The notes: generated from the letters alone by a model not told the origin. DNA of 64,000 nt from Bacteroidia bacterium (GCA_030429455.1 JAUIFC010000004.1:16262-80261); one strand, 5' to 3'. Counted from the stretch's first letter, positions 46,115 through 55,525 are shown. Translations and numbers: made by a program.

Positions 46115-47314
46115 ATGTCTAATCCTAAGAATTTTTTGTGTATATGTACTTTCTTTAAAGGGCAAGATTTTTTAAAACAATGTAAAGCAGAAGGTCACAA
46201 TGTTTTTCTGTTGACTAAAAAAAGTTTGGAGCATGAAGATTGGCCTTGGCAAGCAATCGATGATGTCTTTTACATTGATAAATGGAATATTGAAGATGTC
46301 AAAAAAGGTTTAGCTTACAAATTTAGAACGATTAGTTTTGATCGTTTTGTAGCTCTTGACGACTTTGATGTCGAAAAAGTAGCAACGCTAAGGGAACACT
46401 TCAGAATGCCAGGAATGGGTGTTACAACTGCACACTATTTTAGAGATAAATTAGCGATGAGATTAAAAGCTAAAGAAGAAGGCATAAACGTTCCTGAATT
46501 TACGGATTTGTTTACAAATGATGGTATAAATCACTATGCAGATAACGTAAGTCCTCCATGGTTGATAAAACCTAGAATGGAGGCTTCGGCGACCGGCATA
46601 AAGAAAATTCATTCTAAAGACGAATTATGGGATGTTGTACATTCTCTTGGTGACGAAAGAGATGCTTATCTTTTGGAAAAATTTGCTCCCGGCGATGTTT
46701 ACCATGTTGATGGCTTAAACAACAATGGAAAAGTTATATTCTCTAGAGCTAGTAAGTACTTAGACACACCATTTGAAGTTGCTCACGGTGGTGGAATTTT
46801 TAGGTCCGTATCGTGTAAAATTGGCACTGATGAAGAAAAGGATTTGAAAAAAATGAACGAAAAAGTCATGAAAGCTTTTGGCATGCAATATGGAGCTTCG
46901 CATACGGAATTTATAAAGTCGAAAGCAACAGGTGAATTGTTTTTTCTGGAAACATCTTCTCGAGTTGGTGGTGCAAATCTTGCAGAAATGGTGCAGTATG
47001 CCTCTGGAGGTATTAATCTTTGGGCGGAATGGGCAAAGTTGGAATCCACAAACCTTACCAAAACAGAATACAATTTACCTGAAATACAAAATACTTATGC
47101 CGGTATAGTAGTGTCGCTAAGCCGTTTTCAGCATCCAGATACGTCAAGTTTTACAGATCAAGAAATTGTTTGGCGGATGAATAAAGAATGGCATATTGGT
47201 TTGATTGTAGCTTCCGATTCTAGCGAAAGGGTTTTGGAACTTCTAGACCAATATACGCAACGCATAGCGAACGAATTTCACGCCAGTGTTCCAGCTCCAG
47301 ATAAGTCGGAGTAA
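46115..47314 (+). CDS. ATP-grasp family ligase
   Basis: 399 residues. The ATP-grasp fold is evident: an N-terminal Rossmann-like part (NFLCICTFFKGQDFLKQCK), DRFVALDDFDVEKVATLREH, then RDKLAMRLKAKEEGINVPEF, PPWLIKPRMEASATGI (ATP-binding Lys), and the C-terminal metal site FFLETSSRVGGANLAEM. Such enzymes join a carboxylate to an amine or thiol using ATP. It is convergent with a five-gene minus-strand cluster holding two more ATP-grasp-type proteins, a carboxylate-amine ligase and an amidotransferase, so it probably serves the same pathway. Substrates unknown. Confidence 0.82.
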   Translation: MSNPKNFLCICTFFKGQDFLKQCKAEGHNVFLLTKKSLEHEDWPWQAIDDVFYIDKWNIEDVKKGLAYKFRTISFDRFVALDDFDVEKVATLREHFRMPGMGVTTAHYFRDKLAMRLKAKEEGINVPEFTDLFTNDGINHYADNVSPPWLIKPRMEASATGIKKIHSKDELWDVVHSLGDERDAYLLEKFAPGDVYHVDGLNNNGKVIFSRASKYLDTPFEVAHGGGIFRSVSCKIGTDEEKDLKKMNEKVMKAFGMQYGASHTEFIKSKATGELFFLETSSRVGGANLAEMVQYASGGINLWAEWAKLESTNLTKTEYNLPEIQNTYAGIVVSLSRFQHPDTSSFTDQEIVWRMNKEWHIGLIVASDSSERVLELLDQYTQRIANEFHASVPAPDKSE

Positions 47315-47340
47315 ATTTTAGCTGGAATTTTACTTTAAAA

Positions 47341-47374
47341 ACAAAAACAGCTTTGATATTAAAGCTGTTTTTGT
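47341..47374. terminator. Bidirectional terminator between convergent ligase genes
   Basis: ACAAAAACAGCTTT (47341-47354) pairs perfectly over 14 bp with AAAGCTGTTTTTGT (47361-47374), six-base loop. Runs of A and T on either side let it stop transcription from both directions. Confidence 0.85.
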
Positions 47375-47418
47375 CGTTTTTAAGCGACTTTTAAAGATTA
47401 AACTATGTTCGTATTGAA

Positions 47419-48621
47419 TTACAGCTCAAAATAAGCCGTAGAGCCACCTACCCATGTTTTATCTTTATTGTACCTCACTCCTACCATTTCGCCTTTGCTT
47501 AATCTTACAAGATTACTGGCTATTTCAATTTTATCGGTTTTGGAGTTATGAATCATAATCATTCTGATTTCAACTTTTGCATCGATGTCTTTGGTCTTGA
47601 CAATTGGTGCATAACTCACTTTTTCTTGTAAAATATAGTTCGATTTATTTTCAATAGACTCGATAATTTCAGGAGTAACATTGATATGAACACCTGCACC
47701 GGCAAAAGAAAACATAGGTTTTAAGACGTAGTTTTCAAGATCCTGAGGTAGTTCTTCAAGTTTATCCAAAAAGAAAGCTTTTGGCACGTACTTTCCTTTT
47801 AGAACAGGTAATAAATACTTACTTATTCTAAAAAACCAGTTCGGATGTCCAATCCATTCAATATCTAAATCGTCCTGAAAACTGAACGACATTTGTAAGT
47901 CCTCATGCTGATATAACTCATCAAAAATGACCCGATTAAATACTTTTTCAATTTTTATCTCTTCTTGGTTTTCATTGAGATAGTATAAAGATTTGCCTTT
48001 TTTAATAATGTCTCGAACGCAAACAATTTCAATTCCTAAGATGTCTCGAGTGACATAAAAATCGACCGCCGTGGTTTGATGGTGCGGATCGAGTTCTAAC
48101 AAAACAACCTGTTTCGGGTCTGTATCGCCAACAATCTCTTGTCTAAGCATCTCAACATATTCCATATGTGGCATGCCTTGCACGTGTTGATGAAAATTAT
48201 CTGGAATAGTATCACCAAAATGCTTTCGATACATACTGTTTAGAAATATCTGAAAGCCATAAAGTGTAGGAAAACCCTGTAATTCAATAAGTTTAGGGGA
48301 AAGATTACCATCCTGGTCTTTACAAATTCCAAAGTCGAACTGAACAAATTTTGGTACATCATTCTCGTTTGGAATCTTATGAGTAGGATCGAGAAAGGCC
48401 TCTTCTGTAAGCGCTTTAAAACCGGGTTGCTCGATAACTTTTATAATGTCGTTACAAGCTTCTATCAGCTGGTTTTTAAAGGTTTTGTCTAAGAATACTG
48501 GCGTCTCTGCAATTCTAAATTTTGGCGTGTAGTGGTAAGTTTCTTCAATATCTTTGAGGAAAACTTGATATTTTTCCTCTGTAAACTTAGCATTGTAATT
48601 TTCTCTTATGGAATCTATCAT
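47419..48621 (-). CDS. ATP-grasp-like protein, unknown amide ligase
   Basis: 400 residues. An N-terminal helical part is followed by FVQFDFGICKDQDGNLSPKLIELQGFPTLYGFQ, then VVLLELDPHHQTTAVDFYVTR (Rossmann-like), a long middle, and NYVLKPMFSFAGAGVHINV, which looks like the ATP-binding Lys strand of an ATP-grasp fold; the acidic EIRMIMIHN strand would bind metal. It resembles circularly permuted or glutathionylspermidine-synthase-like ligases more than classical ones. It is the last gene of the minus-strand cluster, nine bases after the amidotransferase gene. Confidence 0.6.
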   Translation of the reverse strand: MIDSIRENYNAKFTEEKYQVFLKDIEETYHYTPKFRIAETPVFLDKTFKNQLIEACNDIIKVIEQPGFKALTEEAFLDPTHKIPNENDVPKFVQFDFGICKDQDGNLSPKLIELQGFPTLYGFQIFLNSMYRKHFGDTIPDNFHQHVQGMPHMEYVEMLRQEIVGDTDPKQVVLLELDPHHQTTAVDFYVTRDILGIEIVCVRDIIKKGKSLYYLNENQEEIKIEKVFNRVIFDELYQHEDLQMSFSFQDDLDIEWIGHPNWFFRISKYLLPVLKGKYVPKAFFLDKLEELPQDLENYVLKPMFSFAGAGVHINVTPEIIESIENKSNYILQEKVSYAPIVKTKDIDAKVEIRMIMIHNSKTDKIEIASNLVRLSKGEMVGVRYNKDKTWVGGSTAYFEL

Positions 48622-48630
48622 GCTGTTTGT

Positions 48631-49452
48631 TTAAGTGTGTTGTTCAACCAATTTTGGTTGTAAAGCGTTGTTGATAAAAAGTGGAAGAATAGTGTTGTAA
48701 GTCAGTTCTAATTTGTCTGGATCATTCATTCTAAATATCATTTGGTTGTATTTTTTTTCACCAAAACTTTCAATCACTTTTTTCTTATTTTCTTCTTTTT
48801 TAAAGTGCTTTTCCATGCTAATAGGTTCAGCTTCAGGATGGTATTGCGTACCAACAAATTCGTCTGAAAACCTCACAGCCATGATTGCACGTTCAAGCTC
48901 CACGTGCGTTCTTATTTTTTCTAAACTCAAGATTTTAGCTCCGTGCTGTTTAAACACCCTAAGGTTGGGCTGAATAAGCTGAAAATCCCTAGAATCCACA
49001 GCAAAATAAGGATCAGGCAAACCTTTTAAAACAATGTCTTTTTTACCATTTTGAGTTTTATGTACCCGTAAAATACCGAAAGAAGTACTTTTTCTTGGTT
49101 TTATTTCACCAAGATTGAAGTAATCGCAAATAACTTGAAAAGAATAACATATAAAGAAAACATGCTTCTTGGCACCGGTATCTTGCTTGTTTATATCCCA
49201 TAGATGTTGCATGAGATCAAGGTATGGTTTTCGCCATTCTGCATCGTCTAGCGGAGACCCAGGACCACCGCTTGAAATGTAAATATCGAAACTTGTGTCT
49301 GGAATTTCGTTTTTTCCTCTCACGTCAAAAACCTGATAATCAATGGATGACGTGTATTTTTCAACAATTTCAACGATACACCTTAGGCCTTGGTTAGGGA
49401 CATTATTATTCATGTCCAACACCGCTAAAGTTTTCTTCTTTTCCTTTGACAT
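48631..49452 (-). CDS. Class I glutamine amidotransferase-like protein
   Basis: 273 residues. The fold is seen in DIYISSGGPGSPLDDAEW, the nucleophile strand VFFICYSFQVICDYF (Cys in place of the usual G-x-C-x-G context), and the His/Glu pair in VGTQYHPEAEP. It would release ammonia from glutamine or cleave a gamma-glutamyl amide. Its ATG overlaps the stop of the carboxylate-amine ligase gene (TAATG), pointing to translational coupling with that enzyme, to which it may supply or from which it may remove a glutamyl group. Confidence 0.82.
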   Translation of the reverse strand: MSKEKKKTLAVLDMNNNVPNQGLRCIVEIVEKYTSSIDYQVFDVRGKNEIPDTSFDIYISSGGPGSPLDDAEWRKPYLDLMQHLWDINKQDTGAKKHVFFICYSFQVICDYFNLGEIKPRKSTSFGILRVHKTQNGKKDIVLKGLPDPYFAVDSRDFQLIQPNLRVFKQHGAKILSLEKIRTHVELERAIMAVRFSDEFVGTQYHPEAEPISMEKHFKKEENKKKVIESFGEKKYNQMIFRMNDPDKLELTYNTILPLFINNALQPKLVEQHT

Positions 49453-50546
49453 TATATTCCTTCTATGGTTTGTGCTGTAAGGTAATCCACAACATCAACC
49501 AAATTATTAGTCTTGTGATGTACTTCCAATTGTCTATCCGCTCCGGTTCCTTTCTTTAAAATATCTTCGATTTTTTCAATCTCGTGTCTCGAACCTAAAT
49601 CGTCTACAACATCGTCTACAAAATCCAATAGTTCTCTGATAAGATATCTGGTGCTTACTTCTTCCTCTTTACCAAAATCGATCATTTTACCATCTACACC
49701 ATACCTTGCTGCTCTCCATTTATTTTCATTGATAAGCGCCGAGTGGTAATTCATGAAATTAAGGTTCTGAACTCTTAATTTATAAAGTTTTGCCACAGTG
49801 GCTTGAATAATGGCTGTGATACATACGGTTTCTTGAATGGTCAACGGTACATCACAAATTCGGACTTCTATTGTAGGAAAAAATGGATGAATTCTTACAT
49901 CCCACCATATTTTCTTAGGATTGTCTATACATCCTGTTTTTGTCAAAATATCCAAGTAATGCTCGTATTCCGCATAGGTATTAAAAACGCTCGGAATTCC
50001 TGTTCTTGGGAACTTATCAAAGATTTTTGATCGGAAGGATTTAAACCCTGTATTTCTACCTTCCCAAAACGGTGAGTTTGTGGAAAGCGCGTAGAAATGT
50101 GGTAAAAAATACCTTATGGAATTTACCAGATGTATGGCCATAGATTTGTCATCCACACCAACATGAACGTGCAGTCCAAAAATTAAATTTGATCTTGCAG
50201 TGTCTTGTAATTCGTTGATGATTTCATCGTACCTAGGATTAGGTGTAATAAGTTGCTTTTGCCATTCTGAAAACGGATGTGTTCCAGCCGCCGCAATCTT
50301 AAAACCTAAAGATTCTGCTACTTCAGAAATGGTTTTTCGTAAGTGAGTAACTTGTTCTCTTGCATCGTCGATATCCTTACATATGTTCGTCCCAACCTCG
50401 ACAACAGCTTGGTGCATTTCTGCTTTGACCTGATCTTCAATAATTTTTGAAGCTTCGGTTACAATCTGTTGATCATGTGACGTCAGTTCTCGACTTTTGG
50501 GATCGATTACCTGATATTCTTCTTCTACACCTAAAGTAAATTCCAT
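49452..50546 (-). CDS. Carboxylate-amine ligase (GCS2/YbdK family)
   Basis: 364 residues. TLGVEEEYQVIDPKSRELT is the family start; the ATP/metal acidic residues are in that EEE and in IIFGLHVHVGVDDK-type sequence (here LIFGLHVHVGVDD). HPFFPTIEVRICDVPLTI and WRAARYGVDGKMIDF follow. Relatives make gamma-glutamyl amide bonds, as in the first step of glutathione synthesis. It is 40 bases downstream of the ATP-grasp gene and coupled to the amidotransferase gene. Together they suggest assembly of a small glutamyl peptide or amide. Confidence 0.9.
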   Translation of the reverse strand: MEFTLGVEEEYQVIDPKSRELTSHDQQIVTEASKIIEDQVKAEMHQAVVEVGTNICKDIDDAREQVTHLRKTISEVAESLGFKIAAAGTHPFSEWQKQLITPNPRYDEIINELQDTARSNLIFGLHVHVGVDDKSMAIHLVNSIRYFLPHFYALSTNSPFWEGRNTGFKSFRSKIFDKFPRTGIPSVFNTYAEYEHYLDILTKTGCIDNPKKIWWDVRIHPFFPTIEVRICDVPLTIQETVCITAIIQATVAKLYKLRVQNLNFMNYHSALINENKWRAARYGVDGKMIDFGKEEEVSTRYLIRELLDFVDDVVDDLGSRHEIEKIEDILKKGTGADRQLEVHHKTNNLVDVVDYLTAQTIEGI

Positions 50547-50586
50547 AATGCTATTTTAAAAAAATTGAGATTGTTTAAAAATACAA

Positions 50587-51621
50587 TTACTTCTTTGCTT
50601 TTGTTGTTTTTTTGGCTGCAGGCTTTCTAGTTGTTGGCTTTTTGGCCGCAGGTTTCTTTGCAACAGGTGCTTTAAATTGGTCTGAAACAAAAGTTCCCCA
50701 AGTTAAATTCATTTTGCCTTTTTTGTAAGTTTTTGCTTTTGCAATGGCAAGGTTTGCAGCATTTTCCACAATCCACTCAAAGTTATCTTTACCTACCGAA
50801 TGGATATCAGCATCGGGTGCAGGATTACAAAAATCGATTGCATAAGGTACGCCGTCACGAACTGCAAATTCAACCGTATTGAAGTCGTAACCAAGCGCTT
50901 TATTAAGCTTGATACAGTATTTTTCTACCAAATCAAGAATCTTTTTATCTACTTCTGGGCCGTCAATGACGTATCTTAAGTGATGTGGATTTCTAGGTTC
51001 GTATTGCATGATATGAACATTGTCTGTTCCCAGTACATAGCATCTAAAGTATTCTTCAAATTGAATCTCTTCCTGAAGCATCATGACCAAATTTTCGGTT
51101 TCTCCATGCTTTGTCCATAAATCTTCAGCATTTTCAACGCGGTAAACACTTTTCCAACCACCACCATCATGAGGTTTCATATACGCAGGAAAACCAACAG
51201 TATCGAACATTCTGTCCCAGTCGAAAGGGTATTTTAAATTTCTAAACGAATTCCCGTCGGTATTTTCTGGGTGTTGAGATGTTGGCAAAATGAATGTTTT
51301 TGGCACAGGAACACCAACTTTTTCAGCTAATGCATTGTTGAAAAACTTTTCGTCTGCACTCCACCAAAATGGATTATTGATAACAGCAGTACCTGTAATA
51401 GCCGCATTTTTAAGATAAGCTCTATAAAACGGCACATCTTGAGAAATACGATCGATAATAACGACATATTCGTCAGATTTTCCTTGTTCCACAGCGTCTA
51501 TGGATACAGCTTCAGCCATCATATTTTTGATGCCTTGTTCTTTGATTTTTTGGTTTACGCGATCGATAAACGCCCAAGGAAAGGTATCTTCCTGACCAAA
51601 TAAGATTCCAATTTTTTTCAT
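50587..51621 (-). CDS. ATP-grasp ligase with a Lys/Ala/Pro-rich histone H1-like tail
   Basis: 344 residues from the ATG at 51621 (MKKIGILFGQEDTFPWAF); a longer frame upstream overlaps the esterase gene and lacks family similarity. ATP-grasp features: AEKVGVPVPKTFILP, FPAYMKPHDGGGWKSV (ATP-binding Lys), MMLQEEIQFEEYFRCYVLG, FNTVEFAVRDGVPYAIDFCNP (metal site). The last ~27 residues are a highly basic low-complexity tail (VAKKPAAKKPTTRKPAAKK), like histone H1 or nucleoid proteins and unusual on an amide ligase. It lies 20 bases after the esterase gene in the same operon. Confidence 0.85.
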   Translation of the reverse strand: MKKIGILFGQEDTFPWAFIDRVNQKIKEQGIKNMMAEAVSIDAVEQGKSDEYVVIIDRISQDVPFYRAYLKNAAITGTAVINNPFWWSADEKFFNNALAEKVGVPVPKTFILPTSQHPENTDGNSFRNLKYPFDWDRMFDTVGFPAYMKPHDGGGWKSVYRVENAEDLWTKHGETENLVMMLQEEIQFEEYFRCYVLGTDNVHIMQYEPRNPHHLRYVIDGPEVDKKILDLVEKYCIKLNKALGYDFNTVEFAVRDGVPYAIDFCNPAPDADIHSVGKDNFEWIVENAANLAIAKAKTYKKGKMNLTWGTFVSDQFKAPVAKKPAAKKPTTRKPAAKKTTKAKK

Positions 51622-51641
51622 GAATTTATAAGAATAGTTGT

Positions 51642-52346
51642 TTAAATTTTTGATAAATAATGCGGGAACATTCTGTGCCATAATGGCCAATCGTGTTCAG
51701 CCCACCTGTGTTCGTCCCACCAAAATGGTATATTTTTGTCATTTAAGATTTTAGCCATTTTTTGATTGGCCTCAAGGCAAATATCCCATTCGCCAACACC
51801 TAAAACAATATCCATGTTCCATAAGTCAGGATGATTGGCATTCGGCATATAATCTACTGGATTGTTAAAGTAAACATTGTCATCATAATAACCGTCCATA
51901 AAGGATTTGATATCAAAAGCGCCACTCATACTAAACATATGACTTACACGATCGGGATGCCTAAAAGCAAAGTTTGCAGCTTGATAACCTCCGAAACTTG
52001 GACCGGCAACAGCTACTTTATGCATTTGTTTGTCATGACAGATTCTGTTTACCAATTCGTTCATGATAAACGTGTCGTACCAGATATGATTTTTCACTTT
52101 ATGAGCAGGATGCAGACTTTTGTTGTACCAACTCATGTCGTTAATGCTGTCTGGACAATAGATTTGAATCAGACCTTGTTCCAAGAACCACCTTGCGGAT
52201 TCTATTAGTCCTCTGTCTTTACATTCGAAATATTGACCTCCTGTTGTAGGAAACAAAATCACTGGATAACCTTGATGTCCAAAAACCAACATTTCGATGT
52301 CTGCACTTAATGTTGGCGAATACCATTTAAAATATTCTTCTTTCAA
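51642..52346 (-). CDS. Putative esterase (PF00756 type) opening the ligase operon
   Basis: 234 residues. MLVFGHQGYPVILFPTTGGQ, the nucleophile elbow VAGPSFGGYQAANFAF (Ser), a catalytic Asp region NMDIVLGVGEWDICLEA and the His in WAEHDWPLWHRMFPHYL. No signal peptide, so cytoplasmic. Relatives of this short form stand next to ATP-grasp and YbdK-type ligase genes in other Bacteroidota, by memory. It may hydrolyse or transfer an acyl group on the pathway product. A good TAnnTTTG promoter precedes it. Confidence 0.82.
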   Translation of the reverse strand: MKEEYFKWYSPTLSADIEMLVFGHQGYPVILFPTTGGQYFECKDRGLIESARWFLEQGLIQIYCPDSINDMSWYNKSLHPAHKVKNHIWYDTFIMNELVNRICHDKQMHKVAVAGPSFGGYQAANFAFRHPDRVSHMFSMSGAFDIKSFMDGYYDDNVYFNNPVDYMPNANHPDLWNMDIVLGVGEWDICLEANQKMAKILNDKNIPFWWDEHRWAEHDWPLWHRMFPHYLSKI

Positions 52347-52368
52347 TTTGTGTATTTAAAAATTTTTG

Positions 52369-52398
52369 CAAAAGTATCTTATTTTATTGATATACAAC
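52369..52398 (-). promoter_or_regulatory. Promoter of the esterase/ligase operon
   Basis: On the complement: GTTG, an 18-base spacer, then TACTTTTG (52369-52376), close to the TTTG-N19-TAnnTTTG consensus. The ATG at 52346 follows 22 bases after the -7 box. Confidence 0.6.
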
Positions 52399-52563
52399 TG
52401 TTTTAACTTTAAAAATTAAAATTGAAAAAATAATCTTCAGCGAAAACCTTTTCGTAAAATAGTATCAACATTGCTAGTGTGGTTATAAAGCTGAATAGCG
52501 TTACAGATGACAACGATTTTGCTCAAAACACAAAATTTTGATTTCGAAATTTAACCCCATTAG

Positions 52564-53469
52564 TTATAACAATCGTTTTAAAATCAGATCTACATCGATT
52601 AACAAAATGCTAAAGACACCAACAACAATTAGTAGCTTTAGCAGGTTATGAAGTATCCTAAAATGAATTTTTTTTGATGAAATCCATACTAAAAATCCTA
52701 AGCCAATATATGCTAAAAAGCTTAAGTAAAAGTAAAATACCATATAGCCTAAATTGAAGTAATATAGAAACAGGCCATTTAAAACTATGGCTATTGCTAT
52801 TAAACAGCTTAGTAAAATTTTGGTTCTTTGTTCTCCATAAATTACAGGAATGGTTTTATAATCTTGGGCAAAATCGCCTTTAAGGCTTTCTAAGTCTTTG
52901 ATAATCTCTCGAATTAGGATAAGTAAAAAGAGAAATGTGGCATGAAAAAAGATGACAAATTCCAGGTGCTTGTAATAGATAAAAACAGCAAAAAACGGCG
53001 TAATTGCCAGTAAAGCCGCAACTACATTTCCTAAAAAGGTAATGCGCTTAATTTTATGAGAATAAAACCAAATACCGAATATAAAACCAGAAAAAAAGAG
53101 CACAGCTCTAAACGAAATGTAACTTGCTAGTATAACGCTAATAAAATTGATAATAAAGTAAATCGATAATTTAGTCTGCTGACTTACAGCATTATCCAAA
53201 AAAGTTTTGTAGGGTTTGTTAATCAAATCTTTTTCAGAGTCGTAAAAACTGTTTATCAAATAACCCGCTGCAATGACCAAGGCATTGCATAAGACAAGAA
53301 TAAATAAGTTGATGTCCAGCAAAACATCGCTTAAAGACAGTTCGTTAGGCGAAAGAATAAAAATTGCAGCAAGGTATTGTGCAAGTACAATAACCAGAAG
53401 GTTATATCCTCTTACGCTAAAAAACAAACCTGCTAATTTGAATAAAACAGACTTGTTATCTTCACCCAT
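52564..53469 (-). CDS. UbiA-family prenyltransferase
   Basis: 301 residues, about eight membrane helices. The two Asp-rich motifs are NSFYDSEKDLINKP and DLESLKGDFAQDYKT, which bind the prenyl diphosphate through Mg2+. It resembles the geranylgeranylglycerol-phosphate geranylgeranyltransferase-like branch found beside mevalonate genes in Flavobacteriia. It lies 18 bases after the kinase gene, so it probably consumes prenyl diphosphate made by the same pathway. Acceptor unknown. Confidence 0.88.
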   Translation of the reverse strand: MGEDNKSVLFKLAGLFFSVRGYNLLVIVLAQYLAAIFILSPNELSLSDVLLDINLFILVLCNALVIAAGYLINSFYDSEKDLINKPYKTFLDNAVSQQTKLSIYFIINFISVILASYISFRAVLFFSGFIFGIWFYSHKIKRITFLGNVVAALLAITPFFAVFIYYKHLEFVIFFHATFLFLLILIREIIKDLESLKGDFAQDYKTIPVIYGEQRTKILLSCLIAIAIVLNGLFLYYFNLGYMVFYFYLSFLAYIGLGFLVWISSKKIHFRILHNLLKLLIVVGVFSILLIDVDLILKRLL

Positions 53470-53487
53470 ATTTAATGAAAAGAAAAT

Positions 53488-54426
53488 CTAGAAGTTGTAA
53501 ACAACTTCTACTTTATGGCCTTTTAAAGCCTGTTTAGTTTTTTCTATGTCTTGTGTAAAGCCTAGCATGTAACCACCACCACCAGAACCACAAAGCTTAA
53601 GGTAGTAAGTGTTTGTGTCTAGGCCTTTTTTCCACAATTCATGAAAATGTTGTGGAATCATAGGTTTAAAGTTTTCGAAAACAACTTTTGACAAAGATTT
53701 TACACTTGAGTACAATTTTGAAAAATCACCTTTCAAAAAGTTGTCGACACAAGCATCTGTATGTTTGATAAAGCGGTTTTTAAGCATTCGTCTAAAACCT
53801 TCTTGCTTCATATTCTCCATAAAAATGTTTACCATTGGAGCCGTTTCGCCAACTATTCCGCTGTCTATTAAAAAGACCGCTCCTTTGCCAGAAGTGGTCT
53901 GCGAAGGAATGCCAGCTGGTTCAATATTGTCTTTAGAATTTATAAGAATAGGCAAACTTAAATAGCTATTTAACGGATCTAATCCTGAGGATTTGCCATG
54001 AAAAAAAGATTCCATTATAGAGAAGGTCTCTTTTAGCTTTAGTAATTTTTCTTGATTTAAATTTTCAAGGACAGTAATTTTGTTGTGCGCATATTTATCA
54101 TAAATAGCTGCTACAAGCGCACCACTACTTCCAACGCCATAGCCTTGAGGAATACTGCTATCAAAATACATCCCATTGGAAATATCTTGGTTAAGATTCT
54201 CGATATCAAACGTCAAAGAAATATCACTATCGTAATGAAGGGATTCTAAGTGTTTTGCAAAAGACGCGAGTTGAGAATTAGAACCTTGCTTTTCTTTCGT
54301 GTCTAAATTATCGATCTTTAAAGCACCATTGTAAAAATTGTAAGGAATGGATAGACCTCTTGAATCTTTAATGATACCATATTCTCCAAATAATAAAATT
54401 TTGGAATAAAATAAAGGACCTTTCAT
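53488..54426 (-). CDS. Mevalonate kinase, GHMP family
   Basis: 312 residues. GHMP motif 1 is PQGYGVGSSGALVAA (about 100-114) and motif 3 is LKLCGSGGGGYMLGF. The N-terminal KILLFGEYGII is the usual opening of mevalonate kinases, and FFHGKSSGLDPLNSYLS carries the catalytic Asp region. It phosphorylates mevalonate in isoprenoid synthesis. It sits 11 bases after the diphosphomevalonate decarboxylase gene. A phosphomevalonate kinase role cannot be excluded by eye. Confidence 0.85.
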   Translation of the reverse strand: MKGPLFYSKILLFGEYGIIKDSRGLSIPYNFYNGALKIDNLDTKEKQGSNSQLASFAKHLESLHYDSDISLTFDIENLNQDISNGMYFDSSIPQGYGVGSSGALVAAIYDKYAHNKITVLENLNQEKLLKLKETFSIMESFFHGKSSGLDPLNSYLSLPILINSKDNIEPAGIPSQTTSGKGAVFLIDSGIVGETAPMVNIFMENMKQEGFRRMLKNRFIKHTDACVDNFLKGDFSKLYSSVKSLSKVVFENFKPMIPQHFHELWKKGLDTNTYYLKLCGSGGGGYMLGFTQDIEKTKQALKGHKVEVVYNF

Positions 54427-54437
54427 ATGTCATTGGT

Positions 54438-55508
54438 TTAAGATAAAGGTGCCAAACCTTCACCAATTGCATCGCAAATATAATGTTCATTTTCACAAAA
54501 TTCAACCAATGTTGTATTAATAAATCCTAAAACTTTGGTTACGTGAAGTTTAGGAAACAGTAAATGAACGTTCGCGCCAGCGTCTAAAGTAAAGCTTACA
54601 GGGATACCTGTTTGTTCTCTAAAATCCCAAATATGTTCAATAATTTTGAGTGTATTTGGCTTCATTAAAATGAAATATGGATTACTACTCATCATCATAG
54701 CATGAAGCGAAAGTGCTTCATTTTCAGTAATTTTGATAAATTCTTCTAGGTTTCCTTCTTTTAAGGCTACCAATAATTTAGACAAATTATGATGTGCTTG
54801 TTCAAACCTAGATTTTGCATATGGATGATTGTTCATAAGACCATGACCAACGCTGCTGCTCACCTTTTTTTGGCCTTTATCTACCAGTAAAATCACATCT
54901 TGATAATCTTGAAAAATATGATGAATATCATGAAATTTGATGGCAATATCGTCTCTACTTCCTTCAATTTCCGCATGTTTTCCCCAAACCATCATCGGCC
55001 CTTGCGTACTTCTTGCCGCACTTCCCGAGCCTAATCTTGCCACATAAGAGGCCTTATCGAGATTAAAACTTTCAGGCTTACCAGATAGGACATGTTCAAT
55101 TTTCACCAAGCAAGCAGCCAAAGCAGAAAAACCACTTGCCGAAGATGCAATCCCACTACTGTGTGGAAAAGTATTGGAGGTTTCAATTTTAAAGCTAAAG
55201 TCGTTTAGAAAATTAAAATAAGGTTCTATTCTATTAAAAAAACTAAAAATTTTAGGTTTGAAGTCCTCATTTGGTTCGCCATCTACAAAAACATCTACAG
55301 AAAAATTTTCTAGTTTTTCATAAGACTTATCAATACTTAAATACGTTTCAGTTTTACAATAATTGAGCGTAAAACTAATTGACGGGTTTGCAGGAAGTTG
55401 AACAGGATATTTTCCCCAATATTTCACCAGGGCAATGTTACTAGGTGCAGAAAAGCCACATTTGTAGCTCGTTATTTCCGAATTTACTTGTAAAGGTTTA
55501 GTTTCCAA
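54438..55508 (-). CDS. mvaD: Diphosphomevalonate decarboxylase
   Basis: 356 residues. APSNIALVKYWGKYPVQLPANPS is the family signature, HSSGIASSASGFSALAACL binds ATP, and RLGSGSAARSTQGPMMVWG and SFTLDAGANVHLL (catalytic Asp) are conserved. It makes isopentenyl diphosphate from mevalonate diphosphate. First gene of the mvaD-kinase-ubiA operon and preceded by a clear promoter. Its presence fits the mevalonate route of Flavobacteriia. Confidence 0.94.
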   Translation of the reverse strand: METKPLQVNSEITSYKCGFSAPSNIALVKYWGKYPVQLPANPSISFTLNYCKTETYLSIDKSYEKLENFSVDVFVDGEPNEDFKPKIFSFFNRIEPYFNFLNDFSFKIETSNTFPHSSGIASSASGFSALAACLVKIEHVLSGKPESFNLDKASYVARLGSGSAARSTQGPMMVWGKHAEIEGSRDDIAIKFHDIHHIFQDYQDVILLVDKGQKKVSSSVGHGLMNNHPYAKSRFEQAHHNLSKLLVALKEGNLEEFIKITENEALSLHAMMMSSNPYFILMKPNTLKIIEHIWDFREQTGIPVSFTLDAGANVHLLFPKLHVTKVLGFINTTLVEFCENEHYICDAIGEGLAPLS

Positions 55509-55525
55509 ATGAAAAATATATGATG

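Noticed and set aside
48898..48906. CACGTG within the amidotransferase gene as a third parS site
   Set aside because: Only the central six bases match; the flanking GTTNC/GNAAC arms are absent.
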